Source: Branchiostoma floridae
Lineage: Eukaryota > Chordata > Leptocardii > Amphioxiformes > Branchiostomatidae
Direction: 5' to 3'
DNA length: 64,000 bases
NCBI RefSeq assembly: GCF_000003815.2
Contig: NC_049982.1
Coordinates: 29,599,433 to 29,663,432 of the forward strand
Both the position numbers and the translations under genes were made by a program. Numbering within the stretch: position 1 is the stretch's first letter; every line of letters begins with the position of its first letter. Shown piece by piece: positions 11,301 through 24,459 of this stretch. The notes beneath the pieces were generated by a model. The model ran no database searches. It saw nothing but the letters and a program-made list of their open reading frames with translations, and was not told where the DNA came from.

Positions 11301-14300
11301 TGCGGTTACCGAAGGGTTTTCTCAGCGGTTAGTGGTTATCCCCCAGGTGAGCCTTCATTTGTAAGTAGAAAAGTTACAATGTAATTTCGGGTACTCAAAT
11401 CACTTTCTACCTTCTGCCCACGGGATTTACTATGATATTCAAGTGTTGAAAGTAACGCAAACTTTGTTTGAAATTTCGTAAGTCCGCTCGTATGGGGTCG
11501 CTTTTTTGCGGTTACCGAAATGTTCGCTTAGCGGTTAGCGGTTATCCCCAGGTGAGCCTTCATTCGTATGTAGAAAAGTTACAAAGTAATTTTGGGTACT
11601 CAAATCATTTTCTACCTTCTGCCCACGGGTTTTACTATGATATTCAAGTGTTGAAAGTAACGCACACTTTGTTTGAAATTTCGTAAGTCCGATCGTATGG
11701 GGTCGCTTTTTTGCGGTTACCGAAAGGTTCGCTTAGCGGTTAGCGGTTATCCCCCAGGTGAGCCTTCATTCGTATGTAGAAAAGTTACGAAGTAATTTTG
11801 GATACTCAAATCACTTTCTACCTTCTACCCAGGAGTTTTACTATGATATTCAAGTGTTGAAAGTAACGCACACTTTGTTTGAAATTTCGTTAGTCCGACC
11901 GTATGGGGTCGCTTTTTTTGCGGTTACCGAAGGGTTCGCTTAGCGGTTAGCGGTTATNNNNNNNNNNNNNNNNNNNNNNNNNNNNNNNNNNNNNNNNNNN
12001 NNNNNNNNNNNNNNNNNNNNNNNNNNNNNNNNNNNNNNNNNNNNNNNNNNNNNNNNNNNNNNNNNNNNNNNNNNNNNNNNNNNNNNNNNNNNNNNNNNNN
12101 NNNNNNNNNNNNNNNNNNNNNNNNNNNNNNNNNNNNNNNNNNNNNNNNNNNNNNNNNNNNNNNNNNNNNNNNNNNNNNNNNNNNNNNNNNNNNNNNNNNN
12201 NNNNNNNNNNNNNNNNNNNNNNNNNNNNNNNNNNNNNNNNNTTTTACCATGATATTCAAGTGTTGAAAGTAACGCACACTTTGTTTGAAATTTCGTAAGT
12301 CCGATTGTATGGGGTCGCTTTTTTGCGGTTACCGAAGGGTTTTCTTAGCGGTTAGTGGTTATCCCCCAGGTTAGCGTTCATTTGTAAGTAGAAAAGTTAC
12401 AATGTAATTTCGGGTACTCAAATCACTTTCTACCTTCTGCCCACGGGATTTACTATGATATTCAAGTGTTGAAAGTAACGCACACTTTGTTCGAAATTTC
12501 GTAAGTCCGACCGTATGTGGTCGCTTTTTTTGCGGTTACCGAAGGGTTCGCTTAGCGGTTAGCATCAATCCCCCAGGTGAGCCTTCATTCGTATGTAGAA
12601 AAGTTACAAAGTGATTTTAGGCCTCAAATCACTTTCTACCTAATGCCCAGGGGTTTTACTATGATATTCAAGTATTGAAAGTAACGCACACTTTGTTTGA
12701 AATTTCGTAAGTCCGATCGTATGGGGTCGCTTTTTTGCGGTTACCGAAAGGTTCGCTTAGCGGTTAGCGGTTATCCCCCAGGTGAGCCTTCATTCGTATG
12801 TAGAAAAGTTACAAAGTGATTTTAGGCCTCAAATCACTTTCTACCTAATGGCCAGGGGTTTTACTATAATATTCAAGTATTGAAAGTAACGCACACTTTG
12901 TTTGAAATTTCGTAAGTCGGATCGTATGGGGTCGCTTTTTTACGGTTACCGAAAGGTTCGCTTAGCGGTTAGCGGTTATCCCCCAGGTGAGCATTCATTC
13001 GTATGTAGAAAAGTTACAAAGTAATTTTGGGTACTCAAATCACTTTCTTCCTTCTGCCCACGGGTTTTATTATGATATTTAAGTGTTGAAAGTAACGCAC
13101 ACTTTGTTTGAAATTTCGTTAGTCCGACCGTATGGGGTCGCTTTTTTTGCGGTTACCGAAGGGTTCGCTTAGCGGTTAGCGGTTATCCCCCAGGTGAGCC
13201 TTCATTCGTATGTAGAAAAGTTACAAAGTAATTTTAGGCACTCAAATCACTTTCTACCTTCTTCCCACGGGTTTTACTATGATATTCAAGTGTTGAAAGT
13301 AACGCACACTGTGTTTGAAATTTCGAAAGTCCGATCGTATGGGGTCGCTTTTTTGCGGTTACCGAAGGGTTCTCTTAGCGGTTATCCCCCAGGTGAGCCT
13401 TCATTCGTATGTAGAAAAGTTACAAAGTAATTTTGGGTACTCAAATTACTTTCTGCCTTCTGACCACGGGTTTTACCATGATATTCAAGTGTTGAAAGTA
13501 ACGCACACTTTGTTTGAAATTTCATAAGTCCGATTGCATGGGGTCGCTTTTTTGCGGTTACCGAAGGGTTTTCTTAGCGGTTAGTGGTTATCCCCCAGGT
13601 TAGCGTTCATTTGTAAGTAGAAAAGTTACAATGTAATTTCGGGTACTCAAATCACTTTCTATCTTCTGCCCACGGGATTTACTATGATATTCAAGTGTTG
13701 AAAGTAACGCACACTTTGTTCGAAATTTCGTAAGTCCGCTCGTATGGGGTCGCTTTTTGCGGTTACCGAAAGGTTCGCTTAGCGGTTAGCGGTTATCCCC
13801 CAGGTGAGGCTTCATTCGTATGTAGAAAAGTTACGAAGTAATTTTGGATACTCAAATCACTTTCTACCTTCTGCCCAGGGGTTTAACTATGATATTCAAG
13901 TGTTGAAAGTAACGCACACTTTGTTTGAAATTTCGTAAGTCCGACCGTATGTGGTCGCTTTTTTTGCGGTTACCGAAGGGTTCGCTTAGCGGTTAGCATC
14001 AATCCCCCAGGTGAGCCTTCATTCGTATGTAGAAAAGTTACAAAGTGATTTTAGGCCTCAAATCACTTTCTACCTAATGCCCAGGGGTTTTACTATGATA
14101 TTCAAGTATTGAAAGTAACGCACACTTTGTTTGAAATTTCGTAAGTCCGATTGTATGGGGTCGCTTTTTTGCGGTTACCGAAGGGTTTTCTCAGCGGTTA
14201 GTGGTAATCCCCCAGGTGAGCCTTCATTTGTAAGTAGAAAAGTTACAATGTAATTTCGGGTACTCAAATCACTTTCTACCTTCTGCCCACGGGATTTACT

Positions 14301-17300
14301 ATGATATTCAAGTGTTGAAAGTAACGCAAACTTTGTTTGAAATTTCGTAAGTCCGCTCGTATGGGGTCGCTTTTTTGCGGTTACCGAAATGTTCGCTTAG
14401 CGGTTAGCGGTTATCCCCAGGTGAGCCTTCATTCGTATGTAGAAAAGTTACAAAGTAATTTTGGGTACTCAAATCATTTTCTACCTTCTGCCCACGGGTT
14501 TTACTATGATATTCAAGTGTTGAAAGTAACGCAAACTTTGTTTGAAATTTCGTAAGTCCGATCGTATGGGGTCGCTTTTTTGCGGTTACCGAAAGGTTCG
14601 CTTAGCGGTTAGCGGTTATCCCCCAGGTGAGCCTTCATTCGTATGTAGAAAAGTTACGAAGTAATTTTGGATACTCAAATCACTTTCTACCTTCTACCCA
14701 GGAGTTTTACTATGATATTCAAGTGTTGAAAGTAACGCACACTTTGTTTGAAATTTCGTAAGTCCGACCGTATGGGGTCGCTTTTTTTGCGGTTACCGAA
14801 GGGTTCGCTTAGCGGTTATCCACCAGGTGAGCCTTCATTCGTATGTAGAAAAGTTACAAAGTAATTTTAGGCACTCAAATCACTTTCTACCTTCTTCCCA
14901 CGGGTTTGTTGAGGCGTTCGCGGGGCCGAAAGTAANNNNNNNNNNNNNNNNNNNNNNNNNNNNNNNNNNNNNNNNNNNNNNNNNNNNNNNNNNNNNNNNN
15001 NNNNNNNNNNNNNNNNNNNNNNNNNNNNNNNNNNNNNNNNNNNNNNNNNNNNNNNNNNNNNNNNNNNNNNNNNNNNNNNNNNNNNNNNNNNNNNNNNNNN
15101 NNNNNNNNNNTGATATTCAAGTGTTGAAAGTAACGCACACTTTGTTTGAAATTTCGTAAGTCCGATTGTATGGGGTCGCTTTTTTGCGGTTACCGAAGGG
15201 TTTTCTTAGCGGTTAGTGGTTATCCCCCAGGTTAGCGTTCATTTGTAAGTAGAAAAGTTACAATGTAATTTCGGGTACTCAAATCACTTTCTATCTTCTG
15301 CCCACGGGATTTACTATGATATTCAAGTGTTGAAAGTAACGCACACTTTGTTCGAAATTTCGTAAGTCCGCTCGTATGGGGTCGCTTTTTGCGGTTACCG
15401 AAAGGTTCGCTTAGCGGTTAGCGGTTATCCCCCAGGTGAGGCTTCATTCGTATGTAGAAAAGTTACGAAGTAATTTTGGATACTCAAATCACTTTCTACC
15501 TTCTGCCCAGGGGTTTAACTATGATATTCAAGTGTTGAAAGTAACGCACACTTTGTTTGAAATTTCGTAAGTCCGACCGTATGTGGTCGCTTTTTTTGCG
15601 GTTACCGAAGGGTTCGCTTAGCGGTTAGCATCAATCCCCCAGGTGAGCCTTCATTCGTATGTAGAAAAGTTACAAAGTGATTTTAGGCCTCAAATCACTT
15701 TCTACCTAATGCCCAGGGGTTTTACTATGATATTCAAGTATTGAAAGTAACGCACACTTTGTTTGAAATTTCGTAAGTCCGATTGTATGGGGTCGCTTTT
15801 TTGCGGTTACCGAAAGGTTCTCTTAGCGGTTAGCGGTTATCCCCCAGGTGAGCCTTCATTTGTAAGTAGAAAAGTTACAATGTAATTTCGGGTACTCAAA
15901 TCACTTTCTACCTTCTGCCCACGGGATTTACTATGATATTCAAGTGNNNNNNNNNNNNNNNNNNNNNNNNNNNNNNNNNNNNNNNNNNNNNNNNNNNNNN
16001 NNNNNNNNNNNNNNNNNNNNNNNNNNNNNNNNNNNNNNNNNNNNNNTCGTAAGTCCGCTCGTATGGGGTCGCTTTTTAGATGTTACCGAAATGTTCGCTT
16101 AGCGGTTAGCGGTTATCCCCAGGTGAGCCTTCATTTGTAAGTAGAAAAGTTACAAAGTAGTTTTGGGTACTCAAATCATTTTCTACCTTCTGCCCACGGG
16201 TTTTACTATGATATTCAAGTGTTGAAAGTAACGCACACTTTGTTTGAAATTTCGTAAGTCCGATCGGATGGGGTCGCTTTTTTGCGGTTACCGAAAGGTT
16301 CGCTTAGCGGTTAGCGGTTATCCCCCAGGTGAGCCTTCATTCGTATGTAGAAAAGTTACGAAGTAATTTTGGATACTCAAATCACTTTCTACCTTCTACG
16401 CAGGGGTTTTACTATGATATTCAAGTGTTGAAAGTAACGCACACTTTGTTTGAAATTTCGTAAGTCCGACCGTATGGGGTCGCTTTTTTTGCGGTTACCG
16501 AAGGGTTCGCTTAGCGGTTATCCCCCAGGTGAGCCTTCATTCGTATGTAGAAAAGTTACAAAGTAATTTTAGGCACTCAAATCACTTTCTACCTTCTTCC
16601 CACGGGTTTTACTATGATATTCAAGTGTTGAAAGTAACGCACACTGTGTTTGAAATTTCGTAAGTCCGATCGTATGGGGTCGCTTTTTTGCGGTTACCGA
16701 AGGGTTCGCTTAGCGGTTATCCCCCAGGTGAGCCTTCATTCGTATGTAGAAAAGTTACAAAGTAATTTTGGGTACTCAAATTACTTTCTGCCTTCTGACC
16801 ACGGGTTTACCATGATATTCAAGTGTTGAAAGTAACGCACACTTTGTTTGAAATTTCGTAAGTCCGATTGTATGGGGTCGCTTTTTTGCGGTTACCGAAG
16901 GGTTTTCTTAGCGGTTAGTGGTTATCCCCCAGGTTAGCGTTCATTTGTAAGTAGAAAAGTTACAATGTAATTTCGGGTACTCAAATCACTTTCTATCTTC
17001 TGCCCACGGGATTTACTATGATATTCAAGTGTTGAAAGTAACGCACACTTTGTTCGAAATTTCGTAAGTCCGCTCGTATGGGGTCGCTTTTTGCGGTTAC
17101 CGAAAGGTTCGCTTAGCGGTTAGCGGTTATCCCCCAGGTGAGCCTTCATTCGTATGTAGAAAAGTTACGAAGTAATTTTGGATACTCAAATCACTTTCTA
17201 CCTTCTGCCCAGGGGTTTAACTATGATATTCAAGTGTTGAAAGTAACGCACACTTTGTTTGAAATTTCGTAAGTCCGACCGTATGTGGTCGCTTTTTTTG

Positions 17301-20300
17301 CGGTTACCGAAGGGTTCGCTTAGCGGTTAGCATCAATCCCCCAGGTGAGCCTTCATTCGTATGTAGAAAAGTTACAAAGTGATTTTAGGCCTCAAATCAC
17401 TTTCTACCTAATGCCCAGGGGTTTTACTATGATATTCAAGTATTGAAAGTAACGCACACTTTGTTTGAAATTTCGTAAGTCCGATTGTATGGGGTCGCTT
17501 TTTTGCGGTTACCGAAAGGTTCGCTTAGCAGTTAGCGGTTATCCCCCAGGTGAGCCTTCATTCGTATGTAGAAAAGTTACAATGTAATTTTGGGTACTCA
17601 AATCACTTTCTACCTTCTGCCCAGGGGTTTTACTATGATATTCAAGTGTTGAAAGTAACGCACACTTTGTTTGAAATTTCGTAAGTCCGACCGTATGGAG
17701 TCGCTTTTTTTGCGGTTACCGAAGGGTTCGCTTAGCGGTTAGCGGTTATCCCCCAGGTGAGCCTTCATTCGTATGTAGAAAAGTTACAAAGTGATTTTAG
17801 GCCTCAAATCACTTTCTACCTAATGCCCACAGGTTTTACTATGATATTCAAGTATTGAAAGTAACGCACACTTTGTTTGAAATTTCGTAAGTCCGATAGT
17901 ATGGGGTCGCTTTTTTGCGGTTACCGAAAGGTTCGCTTATCGGTTAGCGGTTATCCCCCAGGTGAGCCTTCATTCGTATGTAGAAAAGTTACAAAGTAAT
18001 TTTAGGCACTCAAATCACTTTCTACCTTCTTCCCACGGGTTTACTATGATATTCAAGTGTTGAAAGTAACGCACACTGTGTTTGAAATTTCGTAAGTCCG
18101 ATCGTATGGGGTCGCTTTTTTGCGGTTACCGAAGGGTTCGCTTAGCGGTTATCCCCCCGGTGAGCCTTCATTCGTATGTAGAAAAGTTACAAAGTAATTT
18201 TGGGTACTCAAATTACTTTCTGCCTTCTGACCACGGGTTTTACCATGATATTCAAGTGTTGAAAGTAACGCACACTTTGTTTGAAATTTCGTAAGTCCGA
18301 TTGTATGGGGTCGCTTTTTTGCGGTTACCGAAGGGTTTTCTCAGCGGTTATTGGTTATCCCCCAGGTGAGCCTTCATTTGTAAGTAGAAAAGTTACAATG
18401 TGATTTCGGGTACTCAAATCACTTTCTACCTTCTGCCCACGGGATTTACTATGATATTCAAGTGTTGAAAGTAACGCAAACTTTGTTTGAAATTTCGTAA
18501 GTCCGCTCGTATGGGGTCGCTTTTTTGCGGTTACCGAAATGTTCGCTTAGCGGTTAGCGGTTATCCCCAGGTGAGCCTTCATTCGTATGTAGAAAAGTTA
18601 CAAAGTAATTTTGGGTACTCAAATCATTTTCTACCTTCTGCCCACGGGTTTTACTATGATATTCAAGTGTTGAAAGTAACGCACACTTTGTTTGAAATTT
18701 CGTAAGTCCGATCGGATGGGGTCGCTTTTTTGCGGTTACCGAAAGGTTCGCTTAGCGGTTATTGGTTATCCCCCAGGTGAGCCTTCATTCGTATGTAGAA
18801 CAGTTACGAAGTAATTTTGGATACTCAAATCACTTTCTACCTTCTACCCAGGGGTTCTACTATGATATTCAAGTGTTGAAAGTAACGCACACTTTGTTTG
18901 CAATTTCGTAAGTCCGACCGTATGGGGTCGCTTTTTTTGCGGTTACCGAAGGGTTCGCTTAGCGGTTAGCGGTTATCCCCCAGGTGAGCCTTCATTCGTA
19001 TGTAGAAAAGTTAAAAAGTGATTTTAGGCCTCAAATCACTTTCTACCTAATGCCCACGGGTTTTACCATGATATTCAAGTGTTGAAAGTAACGCACACTT
19101 TGTTTGAAATNNNNNNNNNNNNNNNNNNNNNNNNNNNNNNNNNNNNNNNNNNNNNNNNNNNNNNNNNNNNNNNNNNNNNNNNNNNNNNNNNNNNNNNNNN
19201 NNNNNNNNNNGTACGCACACTTTGTTTGAAATTTCGTAAGTCCGACCGTATGGGGTAGCTTTTTTGCGGTTACCGAAAGGTTCGCTTAGCGATTATCCCC
19301 CAGGAGAGCCTTCATTCGTATGTAGAATAGTTACAAAGTAATTTTGGGCACTCAAATCACTTTCTACCTTCTGACCACGGGTTTTACTATGATATTCAAG
19401 TGTTGAAAGTAACGCACACTTTGTTTTTAAAATTTCAAAAGCCAAATCGTATGGGGTCGCTTTCTTGTGGATACCGAAAGATTCGCTTAGCGGTTAGCGG
19501 ATAACACCCAGGTGAGCCTTCATTCGTATGTAGAAAAGTTACAAAGTAATTTTAGGCACTCAAATCACTTTCTACCTTCTGCCCAGGGGTTTTTCTATGA
19601 TATTCAAGTGTTGAAAATAACGCACACTTTGTTTGAAATTTCGTAAGTCCGATCGTATGGGGTCGCTTTTTTTCGGTTACCGAAGGGTTTGCCTAGCGGT
19701 TAGCGGTTATCCCCCTGGTGAGCGTTCATTCGTATGTAGAAAAGCTACAATGTAATTTTTGGTACTCAAATCACTTTCTACCTTCTGCCCACGGCATTTA
19801 TTATGATATTCAAGTGTTGAAAGTAACGCACACTTTGTTTGAAATTTCGTAAGTCCGACCGTATGGGGTCGTTTTTTTTTGCGGTTACCGAAGGGTTCGC
19901 TTAGCGGTTAGCGGTTATCCCTCAGGTGAGCCTTCATTCGTATGTAGAAAAGTTACAAAGTAATTTTAGGCACTCAAATCACTTTCTACCTTCTGCCCAG
20001 GGGTTTTTCTATGATATTCAAGTGTTGAAAATAACGCACACTTTGTTTGAAATTTCGTAAGTCCGATCGTATGGGGTCGCTTTTTTTCGGTTACCGAAGG
20101 GTTTGCCTAGCGGTTAGCGGTTATCCCCCTGGTGAGCGTTCATTCGTATGTAGAAAAGCTACAATGTAATTTTTGGTACTCAAATCACTTTCTACCTTCT
20201 GCCCACGGCATTTATTATGATATTCAAGTGTTGAAAGTAACGCACACTTTGTTTGAAATTTCGTAAGTCCGACCGTATGGGGTCGCTTTTTTTGCGGTTA

Positions 20301-22150
20301 CCGAAGGGTTCCCTCAGCGGTTAGCGGTTATCCCCCAGGTTAGCCTTCATTCGTATGTAGAAAAGTTACAAAGTAATTTTAGGCACTCAAATCACTTTCT
20401 CCCTTCTGCCCACGGGTTTTACTATGATATTCAAGTGTTGAAAGTAACGCACACTTTGTTTGAAATTTCGTAAGTCCGATAGTATGGGGTCGCTTTTTTG
20501 CGGTTACCGAAAGGTTCGCTTAGCGGTTAGCGGTTATCTCCCAGATGAGCCTTCATTCGTATGTAGAAAAGTTACAAAGTAATTTTGGGTAATCAAATCA
20601 CTTCTGCCCAGGGGTCCCACTATGATATTCAAGTGTTGAAAGTTACGCACACTTTGTCAGAAAGTTCGTAAGTCCGACCTTATGGGGTCACTGGGTTACG
20701 GTTACCGAAAGGTTCGCTTAGCGGTTATCCCCCAGGTGAGCCTTCATTCGTATGTAGAAAAGTTACAAAGTAATTTTAGGCACTCAAATCACTTTCTACC
20801 TAATGCCGACGGGTTTTACTATGATATTCAAGTGTTGAAAGTAACGCACACTTTGTTTGAAATTTCGTAAGTCCGACCGTACGGGTCGCTTTTTTGCGGT
20901 TACCGAAAGGTTCGCTTAGCGGTTATCCCCCAGGTGAGCCTTCATTCGTATGTAGAAAAGTTACAAAGTAATTTCGGGTACTCAAATCACTTTCTACCTA
21001 ATGCCCACGGGTTTTACTATGATATTCTAGTGTTGAAAGTAACGCACACTTTGTTTGAAATTTCGTAAGTCCGATCGTATGGGGTCGCTTTTTTGCGGTT
21101 ACCGAAGGGTTCGCTTATGCGTAGATTATGCCCTTGGTGAGCCTTGCAATTCGTATGTAGAAACTAGTTACAAAGTAATTTTAGGCACTCAAATCACTTT
21201 CTACCTTCTGCCCACGGGTTTTACTATGATATTCAAGTGTTGAAAGTAACGCACACTTTGTTTGAAATTTCCTAAGTCCGACCGTATGGGGTCGCTTTTT
21301 TTTAGGTTACCGAAGGGTTCGCTTAGCGGTTAGCGGTTATCCCCCAGGTGAGCCTTCATTCGTATGTAGAAAAGTTACAAAGTTATTTTAGGCCTCCAAT
21401 CACTTACTGCCTTCTGCCGACGGGTTTTACTATGATATTCAAGTGTTGAAAGTAACGCACACTTTGTTTGAAATTTCGTAAGTCCGATCGTATGGGGTCG
21501 TTTTTTGCGGGTTCCGAAGGGGTTGCTTATCGGTTAGCGGCAATACCCCAGGTGAGCCTTCATTCGTATGTAGTAATGTTACAAAGTAATTTCGGGTACT
21601 CAAATCACTTTCTACCTAATGCCCCCGGGTTTTACTATGATATTCAAGTATTGAAAGTAACGCACACTTTGTTTGAAATTTCGTAAGTCCGATAGTATGG
21701 GGTCGCTTTTTTGCGGTTACCGAAAGGTTCGCTTAGCGGCTAGCGGTTATCCCCCAGGTGAGCCTTCATTCGTATGTAGAAAAGTTACAAAGTAATTTTT
21801 GGTACTCAAATCACTTTCTACCTTCTGCCCAGGGGTTTTACTATGATATTCAAGTGTTGAAAGTAACGCACACTTTGTTTGAAATCTCGTAAGTCCGACC
21901 GTATGGGGTCGCTTTTTTTGCGGTTACCGAAGGGTTCGCTTAGCGGTTAGCGGTTATCCCCCAGGTGAGCCTTCATTCGTATGTAGAAAAGTTACAAAGT
22001 AACTTTGGGTACTCAAATCACTTTCTACCTTCTGCCCACGGGTTTTACTATGATATTTAAGTGTTGAAAGTAACGCACACTTTGTTTGAAATTTCGTAAG
22101 TCCGATCGTATGGGGTCGCTTTTTTGCGGTTACCGAAGGGTTCGCTTATA
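8369..22150. repeat. Satellite array block 2, ~200-207 bp monomer
   Basis: This continues the block 1 array after the LINE, with about 67 monomers' worth of span including gaps. Gaps: 10548-11181, 11958-12241, 14936-15110, 15947-16046 and 19111-19210. Sequence touching some gap edges (10522-10547, 14909-14935) does not match the monomer and may be low-quality contig ends. Variant monomers recur in the same order at distant places, which indicates higher-order repeats. From about 19400 to 21700 the monomers are more divergent and include irregular ones (for example 21110-21150). The array ends at GGTTCGCTTAT, about 22150, where unique DNA begins. Confidence 0.96.
10548..11181. other. Assembly gap (634 N) inside satellite
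   Basis: This is a run of N of non-round length, so probably an estimated gap size. Both sides are satellite, but the last ~25 bases before and the first ~10 after do not match the monomer. Confidence 0.95.
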
Positions 22151-22323
22151 AATAGATTATGCTTGATAGATTTTGCAAATTTTAACAATATTTTACTTTC
22201 AACGTCATGATAACCGAGAAGAAGGTGTATGTGCCACCACAAGATTTTGGGCAACACCTCAGTGTCTAGCCTAATATTAGCAGCATATCACGTCCGAATT
22301 CTACTCTCTTTTGTTTCACACAG

Positions 22324-23659
22324 GGTTCAACGTGGAGACGATTGAATACAAGAACGTCAAGTTCACATCTTGGGACGTCGGTGGACGTGATAAAATCGTA
22401 AGTAGGATAGTAATCAAGTTCGTTGTATGCGTGTTAAGAGTATTCTATGTCGGGGACATTTGACGTAGGTGATATATTAATTGTGAGCTGTCATTGAGTA
22501 CCATTTAGGCCGGGAAGGTATGGGGTTTTATTTGAATTCTGCAACTCGGCGATACAAAAGCGCCGACTAGCAATCTATGCTGTTCCTGCAGCTTTTGAGA
22601 TGGTGACCCGAAGGTGTCAGAATACCAAGACGGCGGCACCCGTCAATGTGAAAGGGTGTATAAAACAGATTTGACTTATTAATAACCTGTGAATATTGTC
22701 AAGACAGCTTTTGTTTATGTTCTCACAGAGACCTTTGTATCGTCACTATTACCCGAACACGGACGCCATCATCTTTGTGTTGGACAGCAACGACAGGGAT
22801 CGGTTACCGGAAATGCGTCAGGAGATTGGAATGTACCTGACCGAGGATGAACTGCGCGACTGCCTCTTTCTCATTCTTGCCAACAAACAGGTAAAACTTT
22901 TTGAAAGATTTTATTTTTGCATTGTGGTATTTTTAATAACAGTTCATAGATTACAATGATAGGACTTTTTTTTATATTTTTAGAAAATACGGGTACTTAT
23001 TGAATACATGCAAATTGCACACTATCACCATACATTGTTTTAGTCAGTGGACTAGAAATGTCTGTTTTTTTTTTCTTGAAGGACATGCCAAACGCCCTTC
23101 CGCCTGACGTCATAAGAGAGAAATTGGAGTTGGACACGTTGCTGGAAGGCCGTCAGTGGCGTGAGTATAACAATATTTTGGCGACGCCTCAGGGCGGAGA
23201 AATATCTCTTAAACCTTTTTATACGCCCATATTGCATTGATTAACGTACAGGAGAGAACAAAAGTGGATTCTATTGTGTGGCATTTGCTTGTTCCTAGTG
23301 TCTTCATAAAACTGATCAGAAATAGCACTATGTTTTAAAATTCTGCTCACAAACGGAACGCCAGGTTGAGAGTTTGTGTTTCTTTTGCAACGCTGGCTCG
23401 TCTAAAATTTGTCTCTCTACCTTTTTTCCTAACCCCAGATCTTCAGCCAGCCTCGGCTAAGGAGGGAAACGGTCTGTACGAGGGACTAGACTGGCTGGCC
23501 GCCAAACTCGCTTCTAAAGAGGCACACGAGTACGTCACACAGTCGGTAGTGGAGGCGAAGGACGATGCCGTCACGATAACCAAGTCCAACCCCATCAAAT
23601 CGGCAGTGAGATACTTCAAGTCGTGGTGGGGCAACGTGGGACAGGCGACGGCTACATGA
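22324..23659 (+). CDS. Arf-family small GTPase, last four exons (5' end missing)
   Basis: Four exons join in frame: 22324-22397, 22729-22890, 23082-23160 and 23439-23659 (TGA). Introns have GT-AG ends and phases 1, 0, 0, 1. The first exon starts at the usual Arf junction before [10 protein letters not shown]. Motifs: WDVGGR in switch II, the long [16 protein letters not shown] strand, NKQD (G4, split across an intron), SAKEG (G5) and GLYEGLDWL. Canonical Arfs end just after that last motif. This frame continues about 46 residues, ending [15 protein letters not shown] and a short tail. Arf GTPases recruit coats and lipid enzymes to Golgi and endosomal membranes. Two oddities: the catalytic Gln of WDVGGQ is Arg here, and the P-loop exon is not in the window, whose upstream sequence is satellite. 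It could be a real gene with a satellite-filled intron, a 5'-truncated duplicate, or the product of an assembly join. Confidence 0.9.
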
Positions 23660-24359
23660 ACAAACTTTGCAAGCTGATATAGTGTATAAACTGGACTAAC
23701 AGACCACTGAGAAGGTCCAATAGAATCTAATAATATGTTGATAGAAGGCTACTTATGGCCTCACGCTCGTGGACATAGACCTAATTATCTTTGAAAACTT
23801 GCGAATGGGTAATACACAAAACAATGGTCCATTTCTCTACAAAGGAATGTTTTATGGAGTATCCGATGTTTTAAAATCTTAACAAACACTAATTTCTGTT
23901 TTAAGCCAGGAATTGACTGTAAAAACTTTGTAAAATGAGTATCAGAGTCTCTTCGACTTTGCTCCTGTTGTTTTCTTGGAATCTGGGGGATCAGAATGCT
24001 CCCAAAATGCAGAAGCCTCTACTGTATTACTTAGAATTTAAATTCATTCATAGACGGCACAGTTATACACTGGTGACTAGTAAATATTCATTAGGTGCCG
24101 GGAAAAAATTTATAAAATCTCTGTTCTATAATGTGTTTGAAATTTTAAGTTAGCTTTCGCTAAGGTACTGGTGAGAAATATACAGCAAACTGTTTTTAAA
24201 GTGTTAAAGTGTTAAGTGCTAAGAAAATAATAAACTCTTCTTTGTTCTATTGTTTAAAACTTTTTAGTTCGGAGGACAGACCGAAGTAAAGTACTGTTGT
24301 ACAGGGAGTAATATACAATGTTGAAAAAAATATTACGATATATGCTTGCATTCTAATCC
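23660..24359 (+). other. Probable 3' UTR and flank of the Arf-like gene
   Basis: This is AT-rich DNA following the Arf stop codon, without another coding exon. An AATAAA poly(A) signal lies at 24229-24234, followed by a T/G-rich stretch. The region ends in a 100-N gap (24360-24459), after which satellite resumes. Confidence 0.55.
24229..24234 (+). promoter_or_regulatory. Candidate poly(A) signal AATAAA (Arf-like gene)
   Basis: A canonical hexamer lies about 570 bp after the Arf stop, followed by CTCTTCTTTGTTCTATTGTTT, which is U/GU-rich as expected downstream of a cleavage site. It fixes the likely 3' end but has no transcript support here. Confidence 0.45.
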
Positions 24360-24459
24360 NNNNNNNNNNNNNNNNNNNNNNNNNNNNNNNNNNNNNNNNN
24401 NNNNNNNNNNNNNNNNNNNNNNNNNNNNNNNNNNNNNNNNNNNNNNNNNNNNNNNNNNN

